The notes beneath the pieces were generated by a model. It made no database searches, had not been told where the DNA came from, and saw only the letters and a program-made list of their open reading frames with translations. Source: Bin87 sp965203985 (GTDB lineage: Bacteria > Chloroflexota > Dehalococcoidia > Lucifugimonadales > UBA3495). Taken from it: 64,000 nucleotides of DNA. The translations under genes were made by a program, and so were the position numbers. The stretch is taken from contig CBDBDS010000013.1 in NCBI GenBank assembly GCA_965203985.1, forward strand, positions 1,240,001 through 1,304,000, in the 5' to 3' direction. Of this stretch, positions 52,917 to 62,686 are shown piece after piece (the first letter of the stretch is position 1; each line of letters starts with the position of its first letter).

Positions 52917-55900
52917 CTAGTCGTTATCCTCCTCCGTCACCGTGAGGTACGCCGTGACGCCCGTGTCCTCCGGATCATCCACGCAGCCGGCGGGGTTCCC
53001 CAGGTCGGCGCAGGGGATGTAGAAGATGGTGTTGGCTATCAACGCGGTGCCGTTCTCCGTGTCACCGTCGTCCTCGTCGGCCGACAACGTGATGGTCACT
53101 CCAGTGTTCCACGGGGCGGTGTAGTTCGGGTCCAGGTAGATGTCCGGATTCCGGCTGGCGTAGTTGCTGGGCAGCAACCACTTGAACTGCTGCTGACTCA
53201 GGGTGTTGCCCAGGTCCGGGTCTCCGGACCAATCCAGCGCCACCCACACCGGCTGGCCCGGGTCGGAGGTCAGCTTCACCCGGTAGGTGGCCTCGCTGCC
53301 CTCCTTCACCGCCAGTCTGCTGGGGAGCAGCTCCACCCGCCATGTTCGCTGGGGGTTGATGTACTGGCCCACCGGTTGGGACCACTGACTGGCTCCGACG
53401 GCGTTCAGCGCCCGCACGTAGAACTCGTATCGACCCCTGATGTTGGGCACCGTCACCGTGCGCGTGGTCCCGCCGGTGCGGGTGGGCTTGACCACCTGGC
53501 ATATATCGGTCTGGTCGAGGGCGCAGGCTCCCTCCACCATGTACTCGTAGCCCGTGACCCGCGTCCCGCCGTCATCCGCCGGCGCATCCCAGGCCAGGGT
53601 GACCTGCCGCCCGCTCACGCTGGTGATCCGCAGGTTCTGCGGCTCCCCGGGCGCCTCGGTGGGCTCGCCGTCCGTGGTGGCAGAGACCGCCTCGGACCAC
53701 TCGCCGGCCGCGCCGGAGCGGTTCACGCTGGCCACCCGGTAATAGTGAGTGGTCCCCGAAAGCAGTCCGCTGTCGGTGTAGCAGAACATCGTCTGGCCGC
53801 CGACGCTGCACGTGCCGGTGTGGCCGGTGCGCTCAGACTCCCACGCAGAGCCGTCCGTGGAGTGGTTGATGTTGTAGCGGACCGCGTCCCCTGACGCCGG
53901 CGCGTCCCACGTCAACTGGATGCGGTTCTCGCCGTCCTCCGTGGCTGACACGTTCAACGGCGCCGATGGCCCAGCCGCCGACGTGGTCGCGCTGGCCACG
54001 TTGGACCAGGCCCCGCCAACGTTGCCCTGCAACGTCCGACCCCGCACCCGGTAGTACCGGGTGGTTCCGTGAGGCACGGTATTGTCCATGTAGCGCAGAC
54101 CTTCATCATGAAGTACCGTATTCAGGAAAGTCCACTCGTACCCTTCGGACGCAGACGTGTCCGAGTACTCCAGCTCGTACTCGTAGATCGTCACGTCACG
54201 GCTGGACGCCTCGTTCCAGGTCAGCACGATCTCGCTGGGTCCGTTGGCCCGCGCCCGCAGGCTGCCCGGCGCGCCGGGCCCGGTGCTCACGCTCTGCCAC
54301 TCGGTCCACGGGCCGACGCCGTCGCGGTTGCGGGCCTGCACTCGGTAGAACTTCACGTCGCCCCCGCTCAGGCCGGTGTGCGTGTAGGTGGTGACATTGC
54401 CCCCCAGGGTCACGTCGTTGGTGCGGCTGTCGCCGGGGTCGCTGTCGGCGATGTCGATGACGTAGCCGGTGACGGGAGTTGGGGAAGCCGGCTCGGTCCA
54501 GCTCAGCACGGCGCCGTTGCCGTTCTCTGCCAGTGTGACCGTGAAGTTGCCCGGCGCATTCGGCGGCCGGCCCGTTATTGACCACGGGCCGGGCACGCCA
54601 AAGTTGTTCACCGCCCGCACCCGGTAGTCCGTGTTGGACTGTCTTCCCATGTCGAAGTATAGGTTTCCCCTTGCGCCCGCCAGCGGTGTCCACTGGTTGG
54701 CCCACCGTTCCACCTCGTAGTGGGTCACCGCATAGCCGTTCAGTTCTTCAACTGCCCCCCACAACAGGATGTTCCCGATGGAGGTTCCCTTAATGCTCAG
54801 ACTGCTCGGCGCGTTCGGGTCTCCCGCGCCGGTTCCCAGTTGGGCCGCGATGGTCGCCGTGTTGTTGCCGGGAATGGGGTCGTAGTATTCCGCGGCGTGC
54901 CAAGTGTTGCCGCCTGTACACTCAGACTCACTGGATGCGGCCACGTCCGCTCCCTCGCCGTCTATGCAGACTGTGTAGATATTTTTGTTCTCTATGGTGG
55001 CCGTAATCGGCGCGGGGCTGGCGTCCTCGGAGATGATGGTCAGGGTTTCCGTATTGCCCTTGCCCAAAGACGGACGCAATTCCATGCTTTCCAGTTCGCC
55101 GATGCTCCAAATGCCGGTTTCAGGATCGTAACTGCCTTGGCTGGCGACTACGCTGGCTCCCGCTGGGACTCCCGTCAAGGCTAACTCGACTGCCGGTGCA
55201 TTGCTCGGGCCGTGATTCACCGCTTCGATAGTGTATGCCCGCCGGTTTCCGGCAACTGCTGGGTTGCGACCGGCATCCCGCACCTCCAGGTCCGCCATTG
55301 GCCCTACGTGGAAGGTGTACGTGCCGCTGTCGGTGTACGTGGTACCCGAAAGCTCGCCTTTTATTTCGAACAGCACCACGTAGGTTCCGAGTCCCCAGAG
55401 TTGTATCTTGACGTCCACAACATAGTCACTCGGACTGGACCCTAGATCCGTCACGGGAAACAGCTCATAGTCGACCCTCGTGCTATCTGGGGCGTCAAGA
55501 AGGTCATAACTACTGTGGCCATCATCGGTGTTGGTCAGTAGCCAGCGACCAGGCGCGTTTCCGCCGCCAGGTGCTGTTACCGTTACGGCTTCTTGGATTT
55601 GCCAACTGGAGGTGAGCAGTTGCTGAGAATCTGTCAAATTCATTAGGTTACCGGTGGACCAGATTACGGTCCCGTCTCTTATAGCACGCCCAATTGGGTC
55701 ATCAACGTGGACGACCACTGATTCCGGTTGCAAATACATTCTCCCTTGGGAGTCCGATTGGGGAGTAGTGGCTGCGTCGTCTCGTCTTTGCTTCGTTGTT
55801 GGGTATTCCAGGCCGAGGGGAAAATCTACCACCAGCTCCAGCGTATCGTTCGTGTTGCAGGGAAAGGCGGTGGCGCCGATGCAGGGGAAGAAAGTAAATA

Positions 55901-56906
55901 GACCGATACTCTCCTCACGACTGCGACGCCAGGCCCCTAGCACCTCGATTGGTGGATCTCCAAGACACACTGTTGCGAGGTCGTCGTGCCTATGACCATC
56001 TGGGTCGGGGGGTGTGACTTGTTGCACATCCGCGGTCAGGCATCGCGTTTCTAGGGGAGTGCTCCCGCTCAACTTCACGGGTACTTCTAGGGTTTTTGTT
56101 CTCGTAGCGTCGCTCGCCGAAGGCAGGTGGCTGATGTACCAGGTCGCGCTCTGCCCTGAAATCGTGATGTCGTCAGGCGTATTCGCCCACGCGAAGGATA
56201 GCCCCTCTGTGATGGTGATCTTCACCTGTGTATCTACTTTATCGTGTACGCTTCTAGATCTACCGGTAGGTTTATCCGAGGGGTTTTTCGCGGAGACCTT
56301 GAAAAATGTTGCACTCTCCAGTGGTGGGTGCAGATTATCCACGCTCGCGAGCACAGTTATGCGAGTGTCATCGCTGAACAGCAGCCTAGTAATTCCCGAA
56401 AAAATGTATGCCCAAGTTACGACACGATTGTTGTTTTCATACCCTGGCGTTTCTATTGGTATAGATGAAATGATTGTGATGCGAATCACAGAAAACCCAG
56501 CAAAGGTATTGGAACTGTCGGGACGGATGAGAAATTCATGATCATCACCGGGTCTTATTGCAGGAATGGTCAGTATTCCATCGGAAAAACTCCAGCCAAT
56601 GGGAGGCCGCGCACTTGGAGTCGTGTTGTGAGTAAGTTTCGGCACAAAACTAGGTCTGGTTTCAATCCTCACTTTTACGTCATAGACCCATACATCCGAG
56701 GAGTCGTTTTTAACTGATAATAGCCAGTGATAACCATCCAGTATGTATTCCATCTCGACAGAAATATCTATGGGTTCGGGAGTTATGAAGTCGTCCGTCG
56801 CACCTTGGGCGACGGCTTTTGGGGTGTCCAGCAGTGCGGGCAACAGTAGGCCCGCTATCATGGCGATAGCCAGCACAAGTTTGGCCGTGAGAAAAGCGAT
56901 GCGCAT
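52917..56906 (-). CDS. Large secreted DUF11/FN3 surface protein
   Basis: 1329 residues. Signal peptide MRIAFLTAKLVLAIAMIAGL ending near AVAQG. Residues ~40-540 hold several beta domains of the CARDB/DUF11 kind (YHWLLSVKNDSSDVWVYDVK; ADLEVRDAGRNPAVAGNRRA with VNHGPSNAPAVELALTGVP around 540-600). Then come five or six FN3 repeats (HYEVERWANQWTPLAGARG, VTGYVIDIADSDPGDSRTND, FYRVQARNRDGVGPWTEWQS, HYYRVASVNRSGAAGEWSEA, FYVRALNAVGASQWSQPVG). The C-terminus resembles a Calx-beta domain (VTITLSADEDDGDTENGTAL). No transmembrane tail or sortase motif. Extracellular scaffold or adhesin. Confidence 0.87.
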   Translation of the reverse strand: MRIAFLTAKLVLAIAMIAGLLLPALLDTPKAVAQGATDDFITPEPIDISVEMEYILDGYHWLLSVKNDSSDVWVYDVKVRIETRPSFVPKLTHNTTPSARPPIGWSFSDGILTIPAIRPGDDHEFLIRPDSSNTFAGFSVIRITIISSIPIETPGYENNNRVVTWAYIFSGITRLLFSDDTRITVLASVDNLHPPLESATFFKVSAKNPSDKPTGRSRSVHDKVDTQVKITITEGLSFAWANTPDDITISGQSATWYISHLPSASDATRTKTLEVPVKLSGSTPLETRCLTADVQQVTPPDPDGHRHDDLATVCLGDPPIEVLGAWRRSREESIGLFTFFPCIGATAFPCNTNDTLELVVDFPLGLEYPTTKQRRDDAATTPQSDSQGRMYLQPESVVVHVDDPIGRAIRDGTVIWSTGNLMNLTDSQQLLTSSWQIQEAVTVTAPGGGNAPGRWLLTNTDDGHSSYDLLDAPDSTRVDYELFPVTDLGSSPSDYVVDVKIQLWGLGTYVVLFEIKGELSGTTYTDSGTYTFHVGPMADLEVRDAGRNPAVAGNRRAYTIEAVNHGPSNAPAVELALTGVPAGASVVASQGSYDPETGIWSIGELESMELRPSLGKGNTETLTIISEDASPAPITATIENKNIYTVCIDGEGADVAASSESECTGGNTWHAAEYYDPIPGNNTATIAAQLGTGAGDPNAPSSLSIKGTSIGNILLWGAVEELNGYAVTHYEVERWANQWTPLAGARGNLYFDMGRQSNTDYRVRAVNNFGVPGPWSITGRPPNAPGNFTVTLAENGNGAVLSWTEPASPTPVTGYVIDIADSDPGDSRTNDVTLGGNVTTYTHTGLSGGDVKFYRVQARNRDGVGPWTEWQSVSTGPGAPGSLRARANGPSEIVLTWNEASSRDVTIYEYELEYSDTSASEGYEWTFLNTVLHDEGLRYMDNTVPHGTTRYYRVRGRTLQGNVGGAWSNVASATTSAAGPSAPLNVSATEDGENRIQLTWDAPASGDAVRYNINHSTDGSAWESERTGHTGTCSVGGQTMFCYTDSGLLSGTTHYYRVASVNRSGAAGEWSEAVSATTDGEPTEAPGEPQNLRITSVSGRQVTLAWDAPADDGGTRVTGYEYMVEGACALDQTDICQVVKPTRTGGTTRTVTVPNIRGRYEFYVRALNAVGASQWSQPVGQYINPQRTWRVELLPSRLAVKEGSEATYRVKLTSDPGQPVWVALDWSGDPDLGNTLSQQQFKWLLPSNYASRNPDIYLDPNYTAPWNTGVTITLSADEDDGDTENGTALIANTIFYIPCADLGNPAGCVDDPEDTGVTAYLTVTEEDND

Positions 56907-56921
56907 GGTGAACGTCCTGAT

Positions 56922-56953
56922 GGGGCCGGCGCGTCAAACTGGCGCGCCGGCCC
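56922..56953. other. Perfect 11-bp hairpin between two secreted-protein genes
   Basis: GGGCCGGCGCG and CGCGCCGGCCC enclose a 9-base loop. It sits between the stop at 56977 and the start at 56906, both minus strand, with no T run after it. It could be an mRNA-stabilising, processing or attenuating structure that sets the ratio of the two proteins. Confidence 0.65.
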
Positions 56954-56976
56954 ACAGCTCCTTCTCTCCGAGGAAG

Positions 56977-58653
56977 TTACGGGGAGGCAGCAAGCCAGTT
57001 GATGCTGAATTTGGCTTTAAGGGACTGGAGATGGCTTGAGCCTTGGATGTTGTATTGAAGCACCACTTCGTAGTCCTTCTTCCCGGCCTCAGTGGCGGTC
57101 AAATCGTACTCCCCGTGGTCGTCGGCGCTGAGGTACATGGAATCCGTTGGCTCGGGCAAACCGTCGTTGTTCAGGAACCGTATGCTCCAAATTGCAGAGT
57201 CGGGGGCATACCCTTGCAACTCCAGGTAGGAGGCCCGAATCGTCACCGTGTCTCCGACTCGCGGGTCCGAGGTGGGCACATTCAGGGCAATCGACGGTGG
57301 AACGTCGATCAGTGTGACCTGGACGACAATCGTGTCGTCAACGGTGGCGACTCTTTCCGGGTTATTTTCGTGGTCCTTGCCGTCGCTGACGCTCAGCACC
57401 AGGTCGTAAGTCCGCTTGCCTTCGTAGTCCAGGGCAGCGCCGTCGGCCACGGTGATCTGGGCCCCGTCATCTACACTGACGACGTTGAATTTTCCGGCGC
57501 CCACACCTGCGAGGGAGTAGTTCAGCGCGTCATTGTCGTTAGTGAAAATCTTGATGGGATCTCCAACCTTGGTCCCGCCGGCGGAGTTTTCTTCCACTGA
57601 CCGCATTACCCCAAAGGCGGGGCTTTCGTTCACTGTAAGAGGCCCCACGTGGATGGTGTACTCCCTCACTTCGCTGGTTATCGTGGTGTCCTCGTCGGTG
57701 ATCTTTTCCCAACCGTCCCAATCGGTGCCGGCACCAGTGGGTTTCTTCTGGCGGACGTGGCCCTTGATGTGAACCTCCAAGACGTAGGTTCCCGGGTGAG
57801 TGAAGACCCATTCCAGGTGTTCGTACTCTCCGGCCCACACGGGCATCGTGTTGACGTCGGTGTCGTATGTGTTCCACACGAGTCCCCTTCCGAGCTCGGG
57901 TTCCCAGTAGGTGAGCACGTGGGGCAGGTCAGCAGCGTGGGTGCCGTAGTACCGCATCGCCTCCAGCTCGTACTGGAGGGGCTTTACAGAGGTTCCCTCG
58001 TCTTCTCGATACCAGTCCTTCTCATCGAACTGGCCTGCGGAGAACCCCAGCACGAGGTCCGAGGCTTCAGTGCCGAGGTCAGGGTCTTCCAACCGCAGCC
58101 AATAGACTTCGGTTCCTTCGGGCACAGAATCCCCATCACTAAGACCCAATGCCCTGCCAAGCGACCGGTACTTTTCCAGTGAGAGGTTGGTTTTGTCTTT
58201 CTTCGCGGTCGTCTCCTTCACGAAAGCCTTGTGCTTATCTTCCACATGGATGATGGTGGAGCGAAGGTCGATGTCGGAGGGTGTGAGAGTGGTGACTTCT
58301 ACAGTCTTTCCTCTGCCAGTTTTCACATCCTTGTGGCTAGCGGATGGCGGGCAGAGGTTGTTGTTCAGGGTGCCGTCGTTGACATCGTCGCCGAGGCTCT
58401 CGCCCGGAAGCCAGTAGGCGTCGAAGAGGGCGTAGTGGCCGCGACTTTTCTCCTCGGCCGGCTCATCGGGGTAGTTGTCCAGGCTCTGCCCCGGACCGCA
58501 GAGCTTGGGGGTCTCGCCGGGGCCCGCTTGGGCTTGCGCCGGGCTGGTGTTGAAGCCGCCGGCCAGCAGCATCACTGCCGCCACGGCGAAGATGGCCAAA
58601 GCCGCAACCGCCGCGACGGAAAGTTGCGCCTTCTTACGGTTAATGGTATGCAT
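56977..58653 (-). CDS. Secreted cadherin-like beta-domain protein
   Basis: 558 residues from MHTINRKKAQLSVAAVAALA; the frame is open to 59079 but only this Met gives a proper signal peptide (cleavage near PAQAQAG). The mature chain has a Cys-containing N-terminus (KLCGPGQSLDNYPDEPAEEK), a beta domain with VYWLRLEDPDLGTEASDLVL and HPGTYVLEVHIKGHV, and a cadherin-like repeat at about 385-480 (MRSVEENSAGGTKVG, DNDALNYSLAGVGAGKF, AALDYEGKRTYDLVLSVSDG). The VEEN, ALDYE and LVLSVSDG motifs are typical calcium-binding cadherin-like features. It is probably co-expressed with the larger secreted protein 70 bases downstream. Confidence 0.85.
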   Translation of the reverse strand: MHTINRKKAQLSVAAVAALAIFAVAAVMLLAGGFNTSPAQAQAGPGETPKLCGPGQSLDNYPDEPAEEKSRGHYALFDAYWLPGESLGDDVNDGTLNNNLCPPSASHKDVKTGRGKTVEVTTLTPSDIDLRSTIIHVEDKHKAFVKETTAKKDKTNLSLEKYRSLGRALGLSDGDSVPEGTEVYWLRLEDPDLGTEASDLVLGFSAGQFDEKDWYREDEGTSVKPLQYELEAMRYYGTHAADLPHVLTYWEPELGRGLVWNTYDTDVNTMPVWAGEYEHLEWVFTHPGTYVLEVHIKGHVRQKKPTGAGTDWDGWEKITDEDTTITSEVREYTIHVGPLTVNESPAFGVMRSVEENSAGGTKVGDPIKIFTNDNDALNYSLAGVGAGKFNVVSVDDGAQITVADGAALDYEGKRTYDLVLSVSDGKDHENNPERVATVDDTIVVQVTLIDVPPSIALNVPTSDPRVGDTVTIRASYLELQGYAPDSAIWSIRFLNNDGLPEPTDSMYLSADDHGEYDLTATEAGKKDYEVVLQYNIQGSSHLQSLKAKFSINWLAASP

Positions 58654-59640
58654 AACGACGTATCTGTCTCCATTTTGTCGTGGTTTCGGGTACCGGGGGG
58701 CAGCGGGTTTCAGCCAATGCTGCTCCCCATTTTCATTCCGTGCCGGACTTCTGCGTTTTGGGCAGGTCCGGCGACGTTTTTCGACGCACGCGCGGATGGA
58801 TTCGTGTTTCCGGCGTGATCCTGGAGCGGGCCGCCTCCGGGGGCCGGCTCGCAGGGTGTGAAAAGGCTGGGTAATTCCATCGCCGGGCCCGGAGCGGCTG
58901 CGGCCGGGGTCAAGCGTGGAAAGCCGGCCGGCTGCCGTTTTGCGGTGGCAAAGATCGGAGAGGGAACCGACCAGCCGTGGTCGGCGGCAGCGGGGGCCGT
59001 GATCCGCGCACCGGGCGCGGTTCGGCGATGGGCGAGGGAGGTCATCCTGTATTGTGTCCTTCCCCGCCGGCTGCGGCATTCCGCAATTCCGACGGGTGCC
59101 GCCATGTATGTACGCGGCGTGATATGGATGTTTGCCGTCCTGCCACCGTTCCCGGCCTCCCTCCGTGCCGGGGCAGCGACGTGGCGCGCCAATGAAGGCA
59201 ATGCGACACGCGGTTCACAGTCCAGCGCAGCGCCGGAAGTTCCGGCAACTGCAACCCGTCTGGGACGGGCCGGTGGATAATAATACGGCGATCAGCATTC
59301 GTCAAGTGTTTTTATCGTCAATTTGAGAATACCATTCCGTGTGTTTTCGGCCCGTACGCTTGTCGGGCGGAGTCTGGCCTGGATCGGCTGCGGCGCGAGG
59401 TGGCTGCCGGGCCACGACTCTTGGGCGTAGACCCAGCCGCTCCGGACAAGCGTGGCCGATGGACCCACGTTCACGGGATTATCTGACGGAGCCAGCCATA
59501 CACCGCCGGCCGTGGGCGTCTGATTGGCGGTCAAGATTTATTCATACCCTGTTGTATACTTTTCGCCGGCCCCTTTCATCGCCAGAGGATCGGGAATATT
59601 TTCGGCAAGCTGCGGCGTGGTGTACGCCGGGAGAGAAAAT
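58654..59640. other. Long divergent intergenic region
   Basis: About 990 bases between the minus-strand secreted-protein gene and the plus-strand hybrid kinase. No ORF reads like a protein. The last 120 bases become AT-rich; TTGTATACTTTT near 59555 could be the -10 region for the kinase, with no clear -35. Nothing else is recognised. Confidence 0.4.
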
Positions 59641-62013
59641 ATGGCGCAGCAGTGGAATCAGGAGTCGGAAGCCCTGCGGGAGCGTTTGACTCGTCTGAGC
59701 CAGGCCAGTATGCGCATCAACGAGAGCCTGGAGTTCGACCAGGTCTTGCAGGGTGTCCTGGACTCGGCCCGCTCCCTCACCAGCGCCCGCTACGGCGTGA
59801 TGACGCTCCTCGATGACGGAGGCATGGTCCGGGACTTCCTGTCGTCGGGTTTGGACGCCCGGGAGTCGGAGATGCTGTGGCTGATGCCCGATGGCATGGG
59901 CATCTTCCGGGCCCTGACCAGTGTCTCCGAGCCCGTGCGCCTGCCCGACCTGGCGGAGTACGTCCGGGGCCTGGGCTTCACGGAATTCTCCATCCCCCTG
60001 CCGGTGGACGTGCTCCCCTTCATGGGGGCGCCCATGTTCCACCGGGGCGAGCGGGTGGGGCACTTCTTCGTCGGTGACAAAGAGGACGGTGAGGAGTTCA
60101 GCCAGGCCGACGAGGAGACGCTGGTGATGTTCGCGTCCCAGGCGGCGTTGGTCATCGCCAATGCCGGCGCTTACCGTGAGGAGCGGCGCGCCCGAGCCGA
60201 CCTGGAAACCCTGGTCAATACTTCGCCCGTGGGCGTGGTGGTCTTTGATGCAACCACCGGTATGCCCGTGTCGTTCAACCGTGAGGCCATTCGCATCGTG
60301 GACAGCCTGCGGGATGGGGATCAACCGGTCCAGGACCTGCTGCACGTAGTGACGTGCGTGCGCGGCGACGGCCGTGAGGTCTCGTTGCAGGAGTTCCCAT
60401 TGGTGGATCTGTTCCGCATCGGTGAGACGGTGCGGGTTGAGGAGATTCAGCTCACGGTTCCCGACGGGCGCAGCGTGAGCGTCCTGCTTAATGCCACACC
60501 CATCTACGGGGATGATGGGCAGCTGGTTTCCTTCGTCGTTACGCTGCAGGACCTGACGCCGCTGGAGGAACAGGAGCGGCTGCGGGCTGAGTTCCTGACC
60601 ATGGTGAGCCGTGAACTCAGGACGCCTCTGTCTGCCGTCAGGGGTTCGGTGACCACGCTGCTGGAGTCGGCGGGAGATCTGTCTCCGGCCGAGATGGCCG
60701 AGTTCCATCGGATCATTCTCGACCAGTCGGACCAGGCGCGCATCCTGATCGGCGACCTGCTGGACGTGGCTCACATCGAGACTGGCAGTTTGGCCATCGA
60801 GCCGGAACCTGCTGACATCAGGGGGCTGGTGGAGGAGGCGGGGGACAGGTTCAGGGGTGGGGGAGGGAGGCATTCTCTGCGCTTTGATCTGGCAGATGAT
60901 CTGCCGATGGTCATGGTCGACAAACGGCGGGTCGTGCAGGTGCTGAACAACCTGCTGTCGAATGCCGCCGGCTGCTCCCACGAGAGTTTGCCCCTCACGG
61001 TGAGCGCGGAGCTGGAGGGTGTCCACGTGGCGGTGTCCGTTGCTGACCAGGGGCGCGGCATATTGCCGGAAATGCTGCCGGGGTTGTTCCGCAGGTTCTC
61101 GCGGGCTTTCGACCGGGACACGGCGTCCGTCGTGGAAGTGTCTGGGCTGGACCTGGCCATCTGCAGGGGCATCGTGGAGGCCCATGGCGGGCGGATCCGC
61201 GCCGAGAGTGGGGGCCCTGGTTTGGGGGCCAAGTTCACTTTCACACTGCCCATTGTGGAAGGGTTGGTCACGGCTGTGCCAGCCCCGCCGTCTCCGGCTC
61301 GCAGGGCCCTACGTAGGGCAAGAGACGTGGTGCGGGTGCTGGCCGTAGATGATGATCCCCAGTCCCTGCGCTATGTGCGGGAAACGCTCGCCAGGGCGGG
61401 TTACGCCCCTGTGGTCACGGGCGACCCGGCTGATGCGCTTCGCCTTGTGGTTGATGAGAAGCCTCACCTGGTGGTGCTCAACCTCGTGTTGCCCGACCGG
61501 GACGGCGTCGACTTGATGAACGATATTCTGAGGATTGCCGATTTGCCGGTGATCTTCCTGTCGGTTTACGGTCAGGACGATGCTGTGGTCCGGGCGCTGG
61601 ACATGGGCGCCGCCGACTACCTGGTCAAGCCCTTCTCGCCCACGGAGCTGACGGCTCGGATCCGGGCGGTGCTGCGCCGGCGCATGGAGCCCTTGGCGGG
61701 GGAGACTACGCCGTTCTACAGCGCGCTCGGTCTGACCATAGAATACGCGAGCCGACGCGTGGTGGTTGATGGGGAAGCGGTGAAGCTGACGGGGACGGAG
61801 TACGCGGTGCTTTACGAGCTGGCGGTGCATGCCCCGCGGGCGCTGTCCCCGAGAGTGTTGCTGCAGCGGGTGTGGGGGCCGGAGCGGTTGGGCAAGGCTT
61901 GGTTGTTGCGGGACGTGGTGAAGCGGCTGAGGCGGAAGCTGGGGGATTCTGCCGCCGCCCCCAGGTATGTCATCACCGAACCACGGGCGGGCTACCGTAT
62001 GCCGTCGGGGTAG
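59641..62013 (+). CDS. Hybrid sensor kinase/response regulator with substituted phospho-acceptors
   Basis: 790 residues from MAQQWNQESEALRERL. Order: GAF (about 30-180), PAS (190-315), HisKA-like helix pair (315-380), HATPase (425-540), receiver (566-680), OmpR-type winged helix (700-790, KLTGTEYAVLYELAVHAPRA, PRYVITEPRAGYRM). In the H-box, MVSRELRTPL, the phospho-acceptor His is Arg324 (CGT). In the receiver, VVLNLVLPDRDG, the acceptor Asp is Asn614 (AAC). The G2 box has SGLDLAICRG where GLGLA is normal. The N-box (NNLLSNAAG) is kept. Fusions of this order occur in Chloroflexota. Likely a phosphorylation-independent, ligand-controlled regulator. Confidence 0.9.
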   Translation: MAQQWNQESEALRERLTRLSQASMRINESLEFDQVLQGVLDSARSLTSARYGVMTLLDDGGMVRDFLSSGLDARESEMLWLMPDGMGIFRALTSVSEPVRLPDLAEYVRGLGFTEFSIPLPVDVLPFMGAPMFHRGERVGHFFVGDKEDGEEFSQADEETLVMFASQAALVIANAGAYREERRARADLETLVNTSPVGVVVFDATTGMPVSFNREAIRIVDSLRDGDQPVQDLLHVVTCVRGDGREVSLQEFPLVDLFRIGETVRVEEIQLTVPDGRSVSVLLNATPIYGDDGQLVSFVVTLQDLTPLEEQERLRAEFLTMVSRELRTPLSAVRGSVTTLLESAGDLSPAEMAEFHRIILDQSDQARILIGDLLDVAHIETGSLAIEPEPADIRGLVEEAGDRFRGGGGRHSLRFDLADDLPMVMVDKRRVVQVLNNLLSNAAGCSHESLPLTVSAELEGVHVAVSVADQGRGILPEMLPGLFRRFSRAFDRDTASVVEVSGLDLAICRGIVEAHGGRIRAESGGPGLGAKFTFTLPIVEGLVTAVPAPPSPARRALRRARDVVRVLAVDDDPQSLRYVRETLARAGYAPVVTGDPADALRLVVDEKPHLVVLNLVLPDRDGVDLMNDILRIADLPVIFLSVYGQDDAVVRALDMGAADYLVKPFSPTELTARIRAVLRRRMEPLAGETTPFYSALGLTIEYASRRVVVDGEAVKLTGTEYAVLYELAVHAPRALSPRVLLQRVWGPERLGKAWLLRDVVKRLRRKLGDSAAAPRYVITEPRAGYRMPSG

Positions 62014-62381
62014 GTGGTGCAGGCGGGTCGGTTTCACTTAATGCCGCTGTCGGCGCTCGCCATGGCGTAATGCCGCTGTCGTCGTACCGCTCGTGCCGGG
62101 GCGTCGTCGTGGGGACTGACGGGGAGTTCATCCAACTCGCGCACGCGGGGCTCGCTTGGTAGCTAGTGTGGGCTCGGCGGCCTTTCTGCCCTAGCTGTGG
62201 TGCGCCATATAGGCCCGTTGCGGCGGAGGTCGCGTCGTCCATATGCGTCCGTTTCACGCGTTCCCAACGGCGGGCGCCTGCTGCTGGCGCCCATTGCGAG
62301 GGAGATCCTTTTCGTGTGTAGGGTGACGGAACCGTGAGAGCGGATGATGCTGTGGTTCAGGTTGACAACTCTCGGCCAATC
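62014..62381. other. Intergenic region between convergent genes
   Basis: About 370 bases. No gene is supported. It contains a short direct repeat (AATGCCGCTGTCG, near 62040 and 62070) but no clear terminator. Confidence 0.4.
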
Positions 62382-62651
62382 CTATTCGCAGTAGCGGGCG
62401 TGGTCCTCCCTGATCTTCGCCATCGTGACCTCCCCTCGCTCCAGTTGGGCCCGCGTCCGCGCCTCAATCGCCTCGGCGCTCAAAGGCACCGCCCCCACCG
62501 CGTTGGACACCGTCAGCCGATGCAGGGCTGTGTTGGGATTCGCCATGCACTCCGCGTACCGGCGCACCATCCGCTCGTCGGCGTCCACTCCGCAGGCCAA
62601 CGCGGTCCACAGGCAGACCATCATCGTGAGCGCTTTCCACCACTGATGCAC
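62382..62651 (-). CDS. Small putative lipoprotein
   Basis: 89 residues with a GTG start at 62651 (read MHQWWKALTMMVCLWTALAC), which gives a positively charged n-region, a hydrophobic core and a lipobox ALAC; an ATG at 62624 would give a shorter signal. The mature part is helical (DERMVRRYAECMANPNTALH, AIEARTRAQLERGEVTMAKI). The frame is open further upstream, overlapping the neighbouring gene, but the sequence there is not protein-like. It starts 36 bases after the gene at 62687. Confidence 0.55.
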   Translation of the reverse strand: MHQWWKALTMMVCLWTALACGVDADERMVRRYAECMANPNTALHRLTVSNAVGAVPLSAEAIEARTRAQLERGEVTMAKIREDHARYCE

Positions 62652-62686
62652 GGCCTGCTCCCCCAGGAGCCTGCGACGGCATTCCG

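Noticed and set aside
59542..61185. 547-codon minus-strand ORF opposite the hybrid kinase
   Set aside because: Antisense shadow; no motif, and the plus strand has a full kinase/receiver architecture.
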